A stretch of 64,000 bases of DNA, from positions 248,001 through 312,000 of the forward strand of contig CAWEFK010000013.1 in assembly GCA_963808315.1 (NCBI GenBank), read 5' to 3'. The position numbers were made by a program, and so were the translations under genes. This document shows, one piece after another, positions 9,239-19,131 of this stretch. The notes under the pieces are model-generated. The model saw only the letters and a program-made list of their open reading frames with translations, was not told the DNA's origin and did no database searches. The first letter of the stretch is position 1, and each line of letters opens with the position of its first letter. The stretch is from Palsa-504 sp963808315. GTDB taxonomy: Bacteria; Actinomycetota; Actinomycetes; Streptosporangiales; Streptosporangiaceae.

Positions 9239-9267
9239 GGCCCCGGCGAGGCGAGGAGTCCGGGGCC
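9239..9267 (+). terminator. Hairpin between pntB and trpB2
   Basis: GGCCCCGG (9239-9246) and CCGGGGCC (9260-9267) form a perfect 8-bp stem with a 13-base loop, 59 bp after pntB and just before trpB2. It may be a terminator for pntB or a leader structure for trpB2; no T run follows. Confidence 0.4.
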
Positions 9268-9294
9268 TGAGAGTCCGAAGCGGTGGAGGCAGTC

Positions 9295-10663
9295 GTGAGC
9301 GAGCGCACCAAGATCACGCTGGATGAGTCCGACATCCCGCGCCAGTGGTACAACGTGATCCCCGACCTGCCCGCTCCCCCGCCGCCGCCGCTGCACCCGG
9401 GCACGCTGCAGCCGGTGGGCCCGGAGGATCTGGCGCCGCTGTTCCCGATGGAGCTGATCCGCCAGGAAGTGGCCGCCGACTCCTACATCGACATCCCGGC
9501 CGACGTGCTCGACGTGTACCGGCTGTGGCGGCCGACCCCGCTGTACCGCGCGCACCGGCTGGAGAAGGCCCTGGGCACCCCGGCGCACATCTACTACAAG
9601 TACGAGGGCATCTCCCCGGCCGGGTCGCACAAGCCGAACACCGCGGTGCCGCAGGCGTACTACAACGCCGTCGAGGGCACCAAGCGGCTCACCACCGAGA
9701 CCGGCGCCGGGCAGTGGGGCAGCGCGCTGGCCTTCGCCTGTGCCCAGTACGGCATCGACTGCGAGATCTGGATGGTCCGCGCCTCCTACGACCAGAAGCC
9801 GTACCGGCGCACGATGATGGAAACCTGGGGCGCCACCGTGCACCCCAGCCCGTCCCGGGCCACCCAGGCGGGCCGGACATCCTGGCCGAGCACCCGGACT
9901 CGCCGGGCAGCCTCGGCATCGCGATCAGCGAGGCGGTCGAGGCGGTCGGCGGCCGGCGGAGCCGACACCAGGTACGCGCTCGGCAGCGTGCTCAACCACG
10001 TGCTGATGCACCAGACGGTGATCGGCGAGGAGGCGATCAAGCAGTTCGCGGCGTTCGGCGAGTCGATGCCGGACCTGGTCGTGGGCTGCACCGGCGGCGG
10101 CTCCAACTTCGCCGGGCTGGTCCTGCCGTTCCTGCGGGAGAAGCTGGCCGGGCGGGCCAACCCGACCTTCCGCGCGGTCGAGCCGTCGGCCAGCCCGTCG
10201 TTCACCCGGGGGCGGTACGCCTACGACTTCGGCGACACGGCCGGGTTCACGCCGCTGCTGAAGATGCACACCCTCGGCCACGACTTCATCCCCGACCCGG
10301 TGCACGCCGGCGGGCTGCGCTACCACGGCATGTCGCCGCTGCTCTCGCACATCTACGAGCTCGGCCTGTTCGAGGCGGTGAACAAGCCGCAGCGGGAGTG
10401 CTTCGCGGCCGCCGTGACCTTCGCCCGGGCCGAGGGGATCATCCCGGCGCCGGAACCCTCACACGCGCTCGCCGCCGTCATCGAGGAGGCCAGGCGCTGC
10501 ACCGAATCCGGCGAGCCGAAGGTCATCCTCACCGCGCTGTGCGGCCACGGGCACTTCGACATGGCCGCCTACGAGCGTTACCTGTCCGGCGAGATGACCG
10601 ATTTCGAGCTGTCCGCAAGAGCGCATCGACGACGCCCTGACCCGGCTGCCTGTGGTGGGCTAG
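9295..10663 (+). CDS. trpB: Tryptophan synthase beta chain, TrpB2 type (frameshifted)
   Basis: PLP enzyme joining indole and serine. It is the longer TrpB2 class, recognised by the N-terminal extension DIPRQWYNVIPDLPAPPPPP and the LWRPTPLYRAHRLEKAL opening. The PLP lysine is in GSHKPN (~residue 110) and the phosphate loop is GCTGGGSNF. GTG 9295 is chosen (VSERTKITLDE); GTG 9283 is possible. The frame slips to +1 between ~9873 and ~9955, where the missing text AEHPDSPGSLGIAISEAVEA is found, and returns. A further slip near 10617 gives the proper tail ERIDDALTRLPVVG and a TAG at 10661-10663. The indels look like sequence errors. It ends 6 bp from the convergent aroF. Confidence 0.9.
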
Positions 10664-10669
10664 GGGAGG

Positions 10670-11750
10670 TTAAGCCACGGTCCGTTCGGACAAAATCTTA
10701 CGGCGGGACCGGACGGCGGCGGCCAGTTCTTGCAGCGGCCGCCGCGGTAGTCTCGAAGTCCATGCAGGCGTCGGTGACGCTTTGCCCGTAGGTGAGCGTG
10801 GCCGGCGGTCCCGGTTCCTGCTTGCCCGCGTGCAGGAAGCTCTCCAGCATCACGCCGGTCAGGCCGTCCTCGCCGGCCGCGACCTGCCGCGCGATCGAGG
10901 CCGCCACCAGCGGCTGGCGGCGGTAGTCCTTGCCGCTGTTGCCGTGGCTCGCGTCCACCATCAGCCGCCGCGGCAGTCCGGCGCCCGTGACCAGGTCCAG
11001 GGCCTGGGCGATGTGATTGGCCGCGTAGTTCGGGCCGCCGCGGCCGCCGCGCAGGATCACGTGGGTGTCCGGGTTCCCGCTGGTGTGTGACCACCGCCGC
11101 GGCCCCCACCGGGGTGACGCCGAAGAACGTGTGCCCGGCGGCCGAGGCCCGGCACGCGTCCACCGCCACCTGGACGTCCCCGTCGGTGCCGTTCTTGAAC
11201 CCGACCGGCATCGACAGGCCCGAGGCGAGCTGCCGGTGCACCTGGCTCTCCGTGGTCCGCGCGCCGATCGCGCCCCAGGTCACCGTGTCCGCGATGTACT
11301 GCGGCGTGATCGGGTCGAGCCACTCGCAGCCCACCGGCAGGCCGAGTGCGACGATGTCGAGGAGCAGCCGCCGCGCGGCCCGCAGCCCCCGGTGCACGTC
11401 GTGGCGGCCGTCCATGCCCGGGTCGTTGATCAGGCCGTTCCAGCCGGTCACCGTCCGCGGCTTCTCGAAGTACACCCGCATCACGATCAGCAGGTCGGCC
11501 CGGGTTTGGTCACTGCAGCGCCCGGAGCCGGCCCGCGTAGTCCAGGGCGGCCACCGGATCGTGCACCGAGCAGGGTCCCGCGATGACCAGCAGCCGGTCG
11601 TCGGAGGAGTCGAGGACGGCACGGACCTCGCGTGCGGGTGCGCTTGACCGTCCGCGACGCCTCGTCGGTCAGCGGCAGCTCGTCGAGCAGCGCCGCGGGT
11701 GCGAGCAGCGGCTCGTAGCCGGTGACGCGGGTATCGCTGGTGCTGGGCAT
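10670..11750 (-). CDS. aroF: 3-deoxy-7-phosphoheptulonate synthase, class I (frameshifted)
   Basis: First enzyme of the shikimate pathway, condensing PEP with erythrose 4-phosphate. The pieces lie in three frames. The N-terminus MPSTSDTRVTGYEPLLAPAA starts at ATG 11748-11750. The next piece carries VMRVYFEKPRTVTGWNGLIN, GCEWLDPITPQYIADTVTWG and GFKNGTDGDVQVAVDA. The last carries LRGGRGGPNYAANHI, MVDASHGNSGKDYRRQ and LTYGQSVTDACMDFE. At least three one-base slips (near 11630, 11085 and 10725) separate them, but order and spacing are right for a ~350-residue AroG-like enzyme. A frame reading QELAAAVRSRR to a TAA at 10670-10672 gives the likely C-terminus. Confidence 0.88.
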
Positions 11751-12087
11751 CAAGCGAGTCTCCTCCCGGGCGGACGGCGGCCCGGAAACCCCGGGAGCCA
11801 GCGCACCCCTTGCGACAGACAAAGTCTGCGTATTTACTGGCTCCAGGCGGTGGTAAACGCGGGCGACCCACCCGGTCTCCTTCCGGAGCCAGGATAAAGC
11901 GCCAATACCACCGCGACACGCGACTGATGCTACACCCTGCCGTGCCGCCGTTCGTTCGCTGGTTCGTGAGTCTGGCCGGGAAAGCTGAGACGGCGGCCAC
12001 TACCATGGAACCGACCAAACACCGTCGTCCGGGAATCTCGGGAGACTCCGGGAACTCCGGGAACTCCGGGATCGGAGGCTGACCAGC
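11751..12087. other. Intergenic region upstream of aroF and the sucrase/ferredoxin gene
   Basis: About 340 bp between divergent genes. It contains a small palindrome CAGAC-AAA-GTCTG (11816-11828), a possible operator for aroF, and a run of 9-10 bp repeats around GGGAACTCC (about 12029-12072) just before the rightward gene. No gene is evident. Confidence 0.5.
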
Positions 12088-12929
12088 GTGACCGCTGGAT
12101 GCGAGCACGGCACGGAAAGCCACGACGGGACGGTGGCCTCGATGGCCTCGGCCCCGGAGGAGTCCCGGGCCTGGCTGCTGATCGAACATCCCGGGCCCTG
12201 GCCGCACGAGCCGCCGAGACCGCGCTCCCGGCGCCGCTTGACGCCCAGGTCCGCAGCGCCGATGCACTCGGCATCCGGGTCCAGATGATCCGCCGGGCCG
12301 GCCCGCGGCCGCCGGGCGACGCGCAGCGGGTCCTCGTCGGCTGGACCGCGGGCCCCCGGCCCTGGCTCAGGTCCGGGGAACTGGCCGCCGGGGACGCCGC
12401 CCTGACCGATCTGGAGCTGACAGAGCTGTCGACCGGGAAACCACCGGCGTTCGGCGCGCCGTCGGCCGAACCGGTGTTCCTGGTCTGCGCGCACGGCCGG
12501 CGCAACACCTGCTGCGCGCGCCTGGGTGCGCCGCTGGCCCGGGCCCTGGCCGCGCGCCACCCCGAGCAGGTCTGGGAGACGACGCACGTCGGCGGGCACC
12601 GTTTCGCGGCCAACCTGGTGATCTTGCCGCACGGCCTGTACTACGGGCCGGTCGACGTGGAAGCCGCCAGCGCCGCGATCGGCGCCTACCGGCAGGGCAG
12701 GGTCGCGCCGGAGCGCTACCGCGGACGGGCGGGCCAGCCGAAGGCGACCCAGGAGGCCGAGCACGCACGGCTGGCCCGGGCCGGCGCGCTCGAGCTCGCC
12801 GAGCTGGCGTTACTCATCCGCCTGTCCCTGCTGCGCAGCCCTACCGGTTTTCGTGGATCCGGGCTTGGTGGTGGATTGGGTGTACGGGAATGGATCTTCG
12901 GTGTGGGCCGGATCCGCCGCGAGCCATAA
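12088..12929 (+). CDS. Sucrase/ferredoxin-like family protein (frameshifted)
   Basis: Thioredoxin-fold protein of the Suc_Fer-like family, of unknown reaction. The N-terminal piece in one frame has ESRAWLLIEHPGPW; from ~12210 the next frame continues with LDAQVRSADALGIRVQMIRR, then FLVCAHGRRNTCCARLGAPL with the family Cys pair, then VWETTHVGGHRFAANLVILP and LYYGPVD. A one-base slip near 12205 joins them. ATG 12088 is the likely start. The last ~30 residues after RLSLLRSP are not family-like, so the true C-terminus may lie in another frame. Confidence 0.78.
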
Positions 12930-13092
12930 TTCATAGCGGTGGTAGGGAGAGGCCGGATCCGCCACCATCATCGGGCCGGGGCGACTTACTGCAGGCACGT
13001 ACTGTCCCGCCCCACCCGCACCCGGAAACCGGGCGCCAGCGGTGTCATTTCGATCGACGTGCGACGCTGTCGCCCTCATAAGGGCAAAAAAG

Positions 13093-14139
13093 TCACACGA
13101 TGTCGCTGTTCTTCCCGGTCTTCCCGGTCTTCCCGGTCTTCCCGGCTCGGGCCCGGAAGCCTAGGGCCAGGCCGCTTGCGACCACGGCTATGCCCATCCA
13201 GACCAGCGGCCGCGGGGCCGGGCCGCCGAGCACGACCCCGGTCGCTGCTGCGGCCACCGGGGCCACGCCGGTGAGCAGCCCGGCTCGGCTGGCGCCGAGC
13301 CGCCGGACGGCGGAATACCACATGATGAAGGCCGCCGCCGTGACCGCGACGGCGAGGTAACCGACGGCGAGCCAGTCCGGGCCGGTCAGCCGCAAGGCGG
13401 CGGCCGGACCGTCGTGGGCTAGCCCGAGCACGGCGAAGATGATCGCGGCGAGCCAGGTGGCGTGCACAGAGACGCCCCACGGACCGTGCCGTCCCAGCAC
13501 CGGCAAGGCGAGCAGGGTGAACGCGGCCTCACAGCCGAAGACCACCACGGCCCAGGCCAGGCCGATGGCGTCGGACCGGCCCAGGCCCTGCACCAGGGCC
13601 GCCCCCGCGGTGACCACGAGCGCCGCCGCCACCAGGTGGGGGCGCGGACGGGAACCTTCGAGCAGGGGCCCGATCACGGCCAGCAGCGAGGGAACGCTGG
13701 CTACCGCCACGCCGAGCACGGCGGGTTCGGCGTGGCGGGACCCGTAGACCAGTGCGACGTTGAACACGACCAGGCCAGTCACGGCGATACCGGACAGCCA
13801 AAGCCATTCCAGGCCGCGCGGCAGGAACAATCGACGTCCGGTCAGCCGGGCAAGCACGACGAGCAGCAGGCACGCGGCCGCGTACCTGATCGCCTCGGCG
13901 GTGAACATCGGCGCCCGCACCAGCACCGAGGACACCGCGACGCTGCCACCCACGCAGACCATGGCCATGGACCCAGTGGTGACTCCGGCCGCCGTGGACC
14001 GCCGTGACGCGGGCGCCCGAGCGGTCAGGTCGGCGAGAACGGGACCGGCTGCGGCCGGCAGGCGCGCGGGCTCGGCGGGCAGGCATCCCCGCTCGGCGGG
14101 GGCGCGGTGGGGGGCTACGGGAGGGCGGAGACCAGGCAC
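13093..14139 (-). CDS. EamA/DMT-superfamily transporter
   Basis: Inner-membrane exporter with about ten transmembrane helices in two EamA repeats; the second repeat contains the typical WLAVGYLAVAVTAAAFIMWY and LTGVAPVAAAATGVVL. Substrates of the family are amino acids or small metabolites. The start is uncertain: GTG 14137-14139 (VPGLRPPVAP) is chosen because the first helix, around GSMAMVCVGGSVAVSSVLV, needs residues before it. The C-terminus ends in a repeated GKTGKTGKTGKN made by four 9-bp units (13112-13146). It is divergent from a MocR regulator that probably controls it. Confidence 0.85.
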   Translation of the reverse strand: MPGLRPPVAPHRAPAERGCLPAEPARLPAAAGPVLADLTARAPASRRSTAAGVTTGSMAMVCVGGSVAVSSVLVRAPMFTAEAIRYAAACLLLVVLARLTGRRLFLPRGLEWLWLSGIAVTGLVVFNVALVYGSRHAEPAVLGVAVASVPSLLAVIGPLLEGSRPRPHLVAAALVVTAGAALVQGLGRSDAIGLAWAVVVFGCEAAFTLLALPVLGRHGPWGVSVHATWLAAIIFAVLGLAHDGPAAALRLTGPDWLAVGYLAVAVTAAAFIMWYSAVRRLGASRAGLLTGVAPVAAAATGVVLGGPAPRPLVWMGIAVVASGLALGFRARAGKTGKTGKTGKNSDIV

Positions 14140-14204
14140 GACGCCACGGTACGGGCTCAATGGTCTAGCGAACAGGGCCAATGGAATGACTTTATGATGG
14201 ACCA

Positions 14205-15895
14205 ATGATCGGAGCGGCCCGAGGTGACGGGGGCACCGGGGCGCGCGGCGCGGATTTTCTGCAGCTGAGCCCGGCGTCGGCGCCTGCCCGCGGGCTGACA
14301 AGCTGGCTGGCCGATGCCGTCCGGGCCGCCGTCATCGACGGGCGACTGCAGGCTGGGGCGCCCTTGCCGGCCACCCGGGTGCTGGCGGAAGACCTCGGGA
14401 TCTCCCGGGGCGTAGTGGTCGAGGCCTACCAGCGGCTCGCTGACGAGGGCCTGGTCAGCGCACGTCCCGGGGCGGGCACCAGGGTTCTGGGCCTGCGGTC
14501 GGCGACACCCCGGCGAGGAGTTAGCGCGAGACCCGGTCGACCAGAAGCGGCCACGGCGGGGACGGGCCCACGGGAGACGGCGACGGGAGGGACGGCTGAC
14601 GGGAGACGGCGACGGCAGGGACGGCTGGGCGAGAGGCGGGGTGCGGGGCGGGGCGAGAGGCGGGGTGCGGGGCGGGGCGAGAGGCGGGGCGGCTGCCGCA
14701 GCGGTGGCAGGCGGGGGCGGAGATCGACCTCTCCCCCGGCGTGCCCGACCTTTCCGGGTTTCCTCGCGCGGCCTGGCTGCGCGCCGAGCGGACGGTGCTG
14801 CAGCGGGCGAGCGTGGCCGACCTGGGCTACGGCGACCCACGCGGCAGCCGGTGGCTGCGGGCCGAGCTGGCGAGCTGGCTGGCGCGCACCCGGGGGCTGC
14901 GGGCCGGCCCCGACGACATCATCATCGTCACCGGGGTCGCCCAGGCGTTCGCGCTGCTCGCCCAGGCCCTCGCCCGCGTGCTGACCCGGGGCTCTGCCGC
15001 CGGGGAAATCGGGGTCGAGGACCCGGGTTCCCGCGGGTCCAGGGACGAGCTGGCCTACTGGGGCCTGCGCCCGGTGCCGATCGGCGTGGACGATCACGGG
15101 CTGATGGTCGACGAGCTGGTGCGCACCGGGTTGGGAGCGGCGCTGCTCACCCCCGCGCACCAGTTCCCTACCGGGGTGGTGCTGGCGCCGCGGCGCCGCC
15201 GGGACCTACTGGACTGGGCAGCCCGGGCACAGGCCTTGATCATCGAGGACGACTACGACGCGGAGTACCGCTACGACCGCGCGCCGGTGCCCGCGCTGCA
15301 GGCCTCGGCGCCTGAGCAGGTCGCCTACGCGGGCAGCACCTCCAAGACGCTGGCCCCCGGCTTGCGGCTGGGCTGGCTGATCCCCCCGGCCCGGATGCGG
15401 GCCGGGCTGATCGAGGCCAAGCACGCCAGCGACCTCGGCAGTCCGGCCCTGCCGCAGTTGGTACTCGCGCAGCTGATTGCGAGCGGCGAACTCGAACAGC
15501 ACATCCGCGGGGTGCGCAAACGGCAGCGCCACCGGCGAGACGTCCTGCTGCACGCGCTGGGCGAGCACCTGCCGCAGGCCCGGGTGCAGGGCGTCGCCGC
15601 GGGCCTGCACCTGCTCATCACGTTTCCCGACGGAGCCGGCCGGGCCGACGACGCCGAGCTCGCGGAGCGCATGTCCTGCGCCGGAGTCCTCGTCCACCCG
15701 TTGTCCTGGCACCGTCAGCGGCCAGGACCGCCCGGGTTCGTGCTCGGTTACGCCGCGCACACGCCCGACCAGCTGCGAGAGGCCGTGGGACGGATCGCGC
15801 GGGTGCTCGCGTCCGCCCCTGCCAGCGGAACTGACCCGCCGCCTCGGAGCTGGCTCCCGCACGCCGCCCAGGTGCTGCCGAAGTTGACCACCTGA
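14205..15895 (+). CDS. MocR/PdxR-type GntR regulator with aminotransferase domain (frameshifted in linker)
   Basis: Transcription factor joining a GntR winged helix (residues ~25-95, PLPATRVLAEDLGISRGVVV and AYQRLADEGLVSARPGAGT) to a fold-type I aminotransferase domain. The domain, in the next frame from ~14720, includes GYGDPRGSRWLRAELA, EDDYDAEYRYDR and the PLP-lysine motif STSKTLAPGLRLGW. The linker holds a 24-bp G-rich tandem repeat (14631-14689), and the frame changes within or just after it. ATG 14205 faces the EamA transporter start across ~65 bp. MocR proteins often switch on a neighbouring vitamin B6 or amino-acid transport gene, which fits here. Confidence 0.85.
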
Positions 15896-15942
15896 CCGTC
15901 TACCACCAGGTTCGGCACCGACAGCAAGGTCAGGTAGGCCGC

Positions 15943-16986
15943 TGACCCACAACTACGTAGGACCATCGGTGTTGCTTGGGCACAATGCTAGGAATTTAAG
16001 GGAACTCGTGGGTGCCGAATTTCGAGGCTTTGCTGCTGGTCAGGATCCTCGCTGCGGGTTGGGCCAGCGCCGGAGGGCGGCGCGGGTGGCGGCCTGCTGT
16101 GGTATAGCGTCAGCCGCCGGCCGGTAAGGGCAACGCGAGCCCTTTACGTACTTTATGCCGGGATTTTGGGTGGCGGCATTCCGGCGCCCATCATGATCGT
16201 GGCCAGTTCCGGTACTACGGCCGCGGCTGTTATTAACTTCGGGCGTGTCGCCGGTTCTCCCCTGCCCCGGGCCGGGCTGATCGCGAACCCGCGGCGCGCG
16301 TTCTTCCCCGCCCGCAACGCGGAGAACACCAGCCGCTGGTTCGCCGCGCACGGCCCTGGCCGGGTCCGTCCGAGCCGGGGAACCGGGGCGCCCCGCTCCG
16401 CCGGGACGCGCTGACCGGCCCCTCACATCACAGCACACGCTTCCCCTCACTCGCGTACGGCGCCAGTTTCGGGGGAATGCGGCAGCGTACCGGTTCTTTG
16501 CGGGAGAAAGCCGCATCCACTGACTACGCGCCAGGCGGGAAGTGACCGCCCAGTGACCGCCAGGCCGCCCTGCTCCGCCCGGGCGGCCGAGCTGGCCCTT
16601 CCCGGCCCGGCACCGCCTGCCGCTGAAGCCGCCGGCACCGCAGGTGACCAGCCGCCGCCGCGTCCTCCTCGGGAAAGCCGTGGTCGCGCACCCGCTCATC
16701 CGCGACCGGCCCCACCACCGCGAACCTCGCCACCAGCACCGCCACGGCATCCTCAGCAACCGCCGCAGCACATCCTGACACGCCAAAACCGCAAACCACT
16801 ACATAATGACCGACGCGGCCTATACGCCCGTTTCTGGCCATGATCATGAGGCAGGCAGAGCCGAGGGCGCTGCCTTAACTTCCTGGCATTGCGTTTGGGC
16901 AACAACGATGGTCCCTTGTTGTGGGTCGAGAGCGGGAGCGCCCGGTACGGGTGTGTCAGGCGAGGCGGTGGGTCTGTGGGATGCTG
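15943..16986. mobile_element. Terminal-inverted-repeat element, long copy (A)
   Basis: Imperfect terminal inverted repeats of 42 bp at 15960-16001 and 16873-16914. Their outer parts match as GGACCATCG then TGTTGC, and their inner parts as AATGC, AGGAA and TTAAGG, with a divergent 8-bp centre. GACCCACA is mirrored just outside both ends. The left ~270 bp and right ~160 bp match the element at 44342-44782; the ~600 bp between 16216 and 16820 has no counterpart there. No transposase is recognisable. A reverse-strand frame at 16524-16847 begins just inside the right end and reads MIMARNGRI then HYVVVCGFGVSG, vaguely like a nucleotide-binding start. It is either a decayed insertion element or a MITE-like repeat. 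Confidence 0.55.
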
Positions 16987-17037
16987 AGCTGGCGCCGGGC
17001 GTGACCTTGATGCTGAGCTGGCGCCGGGCGTGACCTT
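16980..17037 (+). repeat. Perfect 29-bp tandem duplication
   Basis: The 29-bp unit at 16980-17008 is repeated exactly at 17009-17037, beside the right end of the repeat element. There is no coding context. Confidence 0.9.
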
Positions 17038-17127
17038 TACCGCAACGGGTAACCGGGCGAACGCTGGCTGCTGAGGCATTAGGGGTACGGCCAAGGCCAA
17101 GGTTACGCGGGAGGCCTCTTATGGCCG

Positions 17128-17733
<606 letters not shown>

Positions 17734-17792
17734 CTGCGGTTCCCGGTACTCTTACCCGGCTCACTAGCTCGCCCCGCTAGCTCGCTGCTTGG

Positions 17793-18351
17793 CTAGCTTG
17801 CTACCTTGCTGGCTGCCTTGGCCCGGGAGTCGGCCCGGCGGTGGCGCCGGGCCACCGTACGCAGCTGGCTGATGCGCGCCGCACCGGCCAGGACGACCAG
17901 GAGCACTCCGCAGACGGCGGACAGCAGCAGGGCCACCCCGAGCGGAAGATGACCGTGCGCGCCCATGTACGACACATCTACCGTCTTGCCGTTCTGCAGG
18001 ATGAAAATCAGCAGGAGCAGCAGGATGACCGCGAAGAAACCGACAGCGACCCAGAGCCCGCTGGTCCGGGTGCGCTTGATCCTGAGCGGGGGCGCCGCGG
18101 CGGGCGGGGGCGGCCGGCGCGGGAGCGGTTGGGGCGGCATCGGCGGGCGGCTCGGTGACCGCGGCGGGCGGACCGACTTCCGCGGCCGCTCCCAGGGAGC
18201 CCGGTACCTGGGAGTTGGGGAGCTGGGAGTTGGGGAGCTGGGAGTTGGGGAGCTGGCTGCCCGGGGCGGGGGCCTCGTCGCCGATTACCGGGCGCGGCAA
18301 GGGGGCGGAGGTCGAATTCGGAGTTGGTATCGGCTGCGGTTCCGTGCTCAT
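17793..18351 (-). CDS. LapA-domain membrane protein with Pro-rich N-terminus (frameshifted)
   Basis: Small membrane protein of the LapA (DUF1049) type: two transmembrane helices, LWVAVGFFAVILLLLLIFIL with QNGKTVDVSYMGAHG after it, then LPLGVALLLSAVCGVLLVVL, and a basic C-terminal tail. The N-terminal ~80 residues lie in the neighbouring frame (MSTEPQPIPTPNSTSAPLPR), with three 15-bp repeats giving LPNSQ units (about 18206-18252). A one-base slip near 18100 joins the two. The function of actinomycete LapA-like proteins is not well known. Confidence 0.75.
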
Positions 18352-18486
18352 GTGTGACACCCCCGGTTAGACAGCTGGAGTATGCCCGTCCATACTGCCC
18401 AGCCTGGCGGACGTTATACATTCCGCACGTTACGGTCAACGACCACGTGGCGCATCGCGGCTGAGGCGGCTGGGGTTGCTGGGGCG

Positions 18487-19131
18487 TCAACCGTCCAGAT
18501 AAGCCAGAACAGCCAGCACGCGGCGGTTGTCGTCGTCGGAAGGCTGCAGGTTCAGCCGGGTGAAGATGGACGCGGTGTGCTTGGCCACGGCGCGTTCGGT
18601 GATCACGAGCCGGGCAGCGATGGCGGCGTTGGAACGGCCCTCGGCCATCAGCCCGAGCACCTCACGTTCGCGCGGGCTCAGCGTGGACAGGCTGCCGTCG
18701 CCGGTGTTACGGGCGAGCAAGCGGGAGATCACCTCCGGGTCCATCGCGGTCCCGCCGGCCGCCACCCGGCGGACCGCGTCGACGAACTGGGTGCTGTCGA
18801 AGACCCGGTCCTTGAGCAGGTAACCGATGCCGCCTGCCCCGCCGGCCAGCAGCTCGCGGGCGTACAGCTGCTCGACGTACTGGGACAGCACGAGCACCGG
18901 CAGGCCGGGCACCTCGCGCCGGGCGGCCAGCGCGGCCCGGATCCCCTCGTCGGTGAATGTCGGCGGCAGCCGGACGTCCACGATGGCCACGTCCGGCCGG
19001 TCACCGGCCACCGCGGCCAGCAGGTCGGCCCCGTTGTCGACGGCCGAGGTGATCTGCACGCCATGGGCCTGCAGCATCCGCGTCAGCCCGTCCCTCAGTA
19101 GGAAGAGGTCTTCGGCGATGACAACGCGCAC
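18487..19131 (-). CDS. LuxR/NarL-family response regulator
   Basis: 214 residues: receiver domain 1-120 with the acidic pocket at AED (residues 6-8), the phospho-acceptor Asp in VAIVDVRLPP and the conserved Lys in YLLKDR. A LuxR helix-turn-helix follows at ~150-210 (LSPREREVLGLMAEGRSNAA, ITERAVAKH). The start overlaps the 3' end of the histidine-kinase gene by 37 bp, so both are one operon and a cognate pair. The stimulus is unknown. Confidence 0.93.
   Translation of the reverse strand: MRVVIAEDLFLLRDGLTRMLQAHGVQITSAVDNGADLLAAVAGDRPDVAIVDVRLPPTFTDEGIRAALAARREVPGLPVLVLSQYVEQLYARELLAGGAGGIGYLLKDRVFDSTQFVDAVRRVAAGGTAMDPEVISRLLARNTGDGSLSTLSPREREVLGLMAEGRSNAAIAARLVITERAVAKHTASIFTRLNLQPSDDDNRRVLAVLAYLDG

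Noticed and set aside
12810..13079. 89-codon reverse frame ending in the sucrase/ferredoxin-like gene
   Set aside because: No family text, no ribosome site, and partly antisense to the forward gene; left unannotated.
15748..15966. Reverse frame with a VPNLVVDGQ-like phrase after the MocR gene
   Set aside because: Mostly antisense to the intact MocR C-terminus; the phrase is too short to support a thioredoxin-like gene.
16040..16786. 248-codon reverse frame in the repeat element
   Set aside because: Arg/Gly-rich composition, no conserved motif, not preserved in the short copy of the element.
18206..18252. Possible CRISPR-like array
   Set aside because: Contiguous 15-bp coding repeats without spacers; no cas gene is present anywhere in the window.
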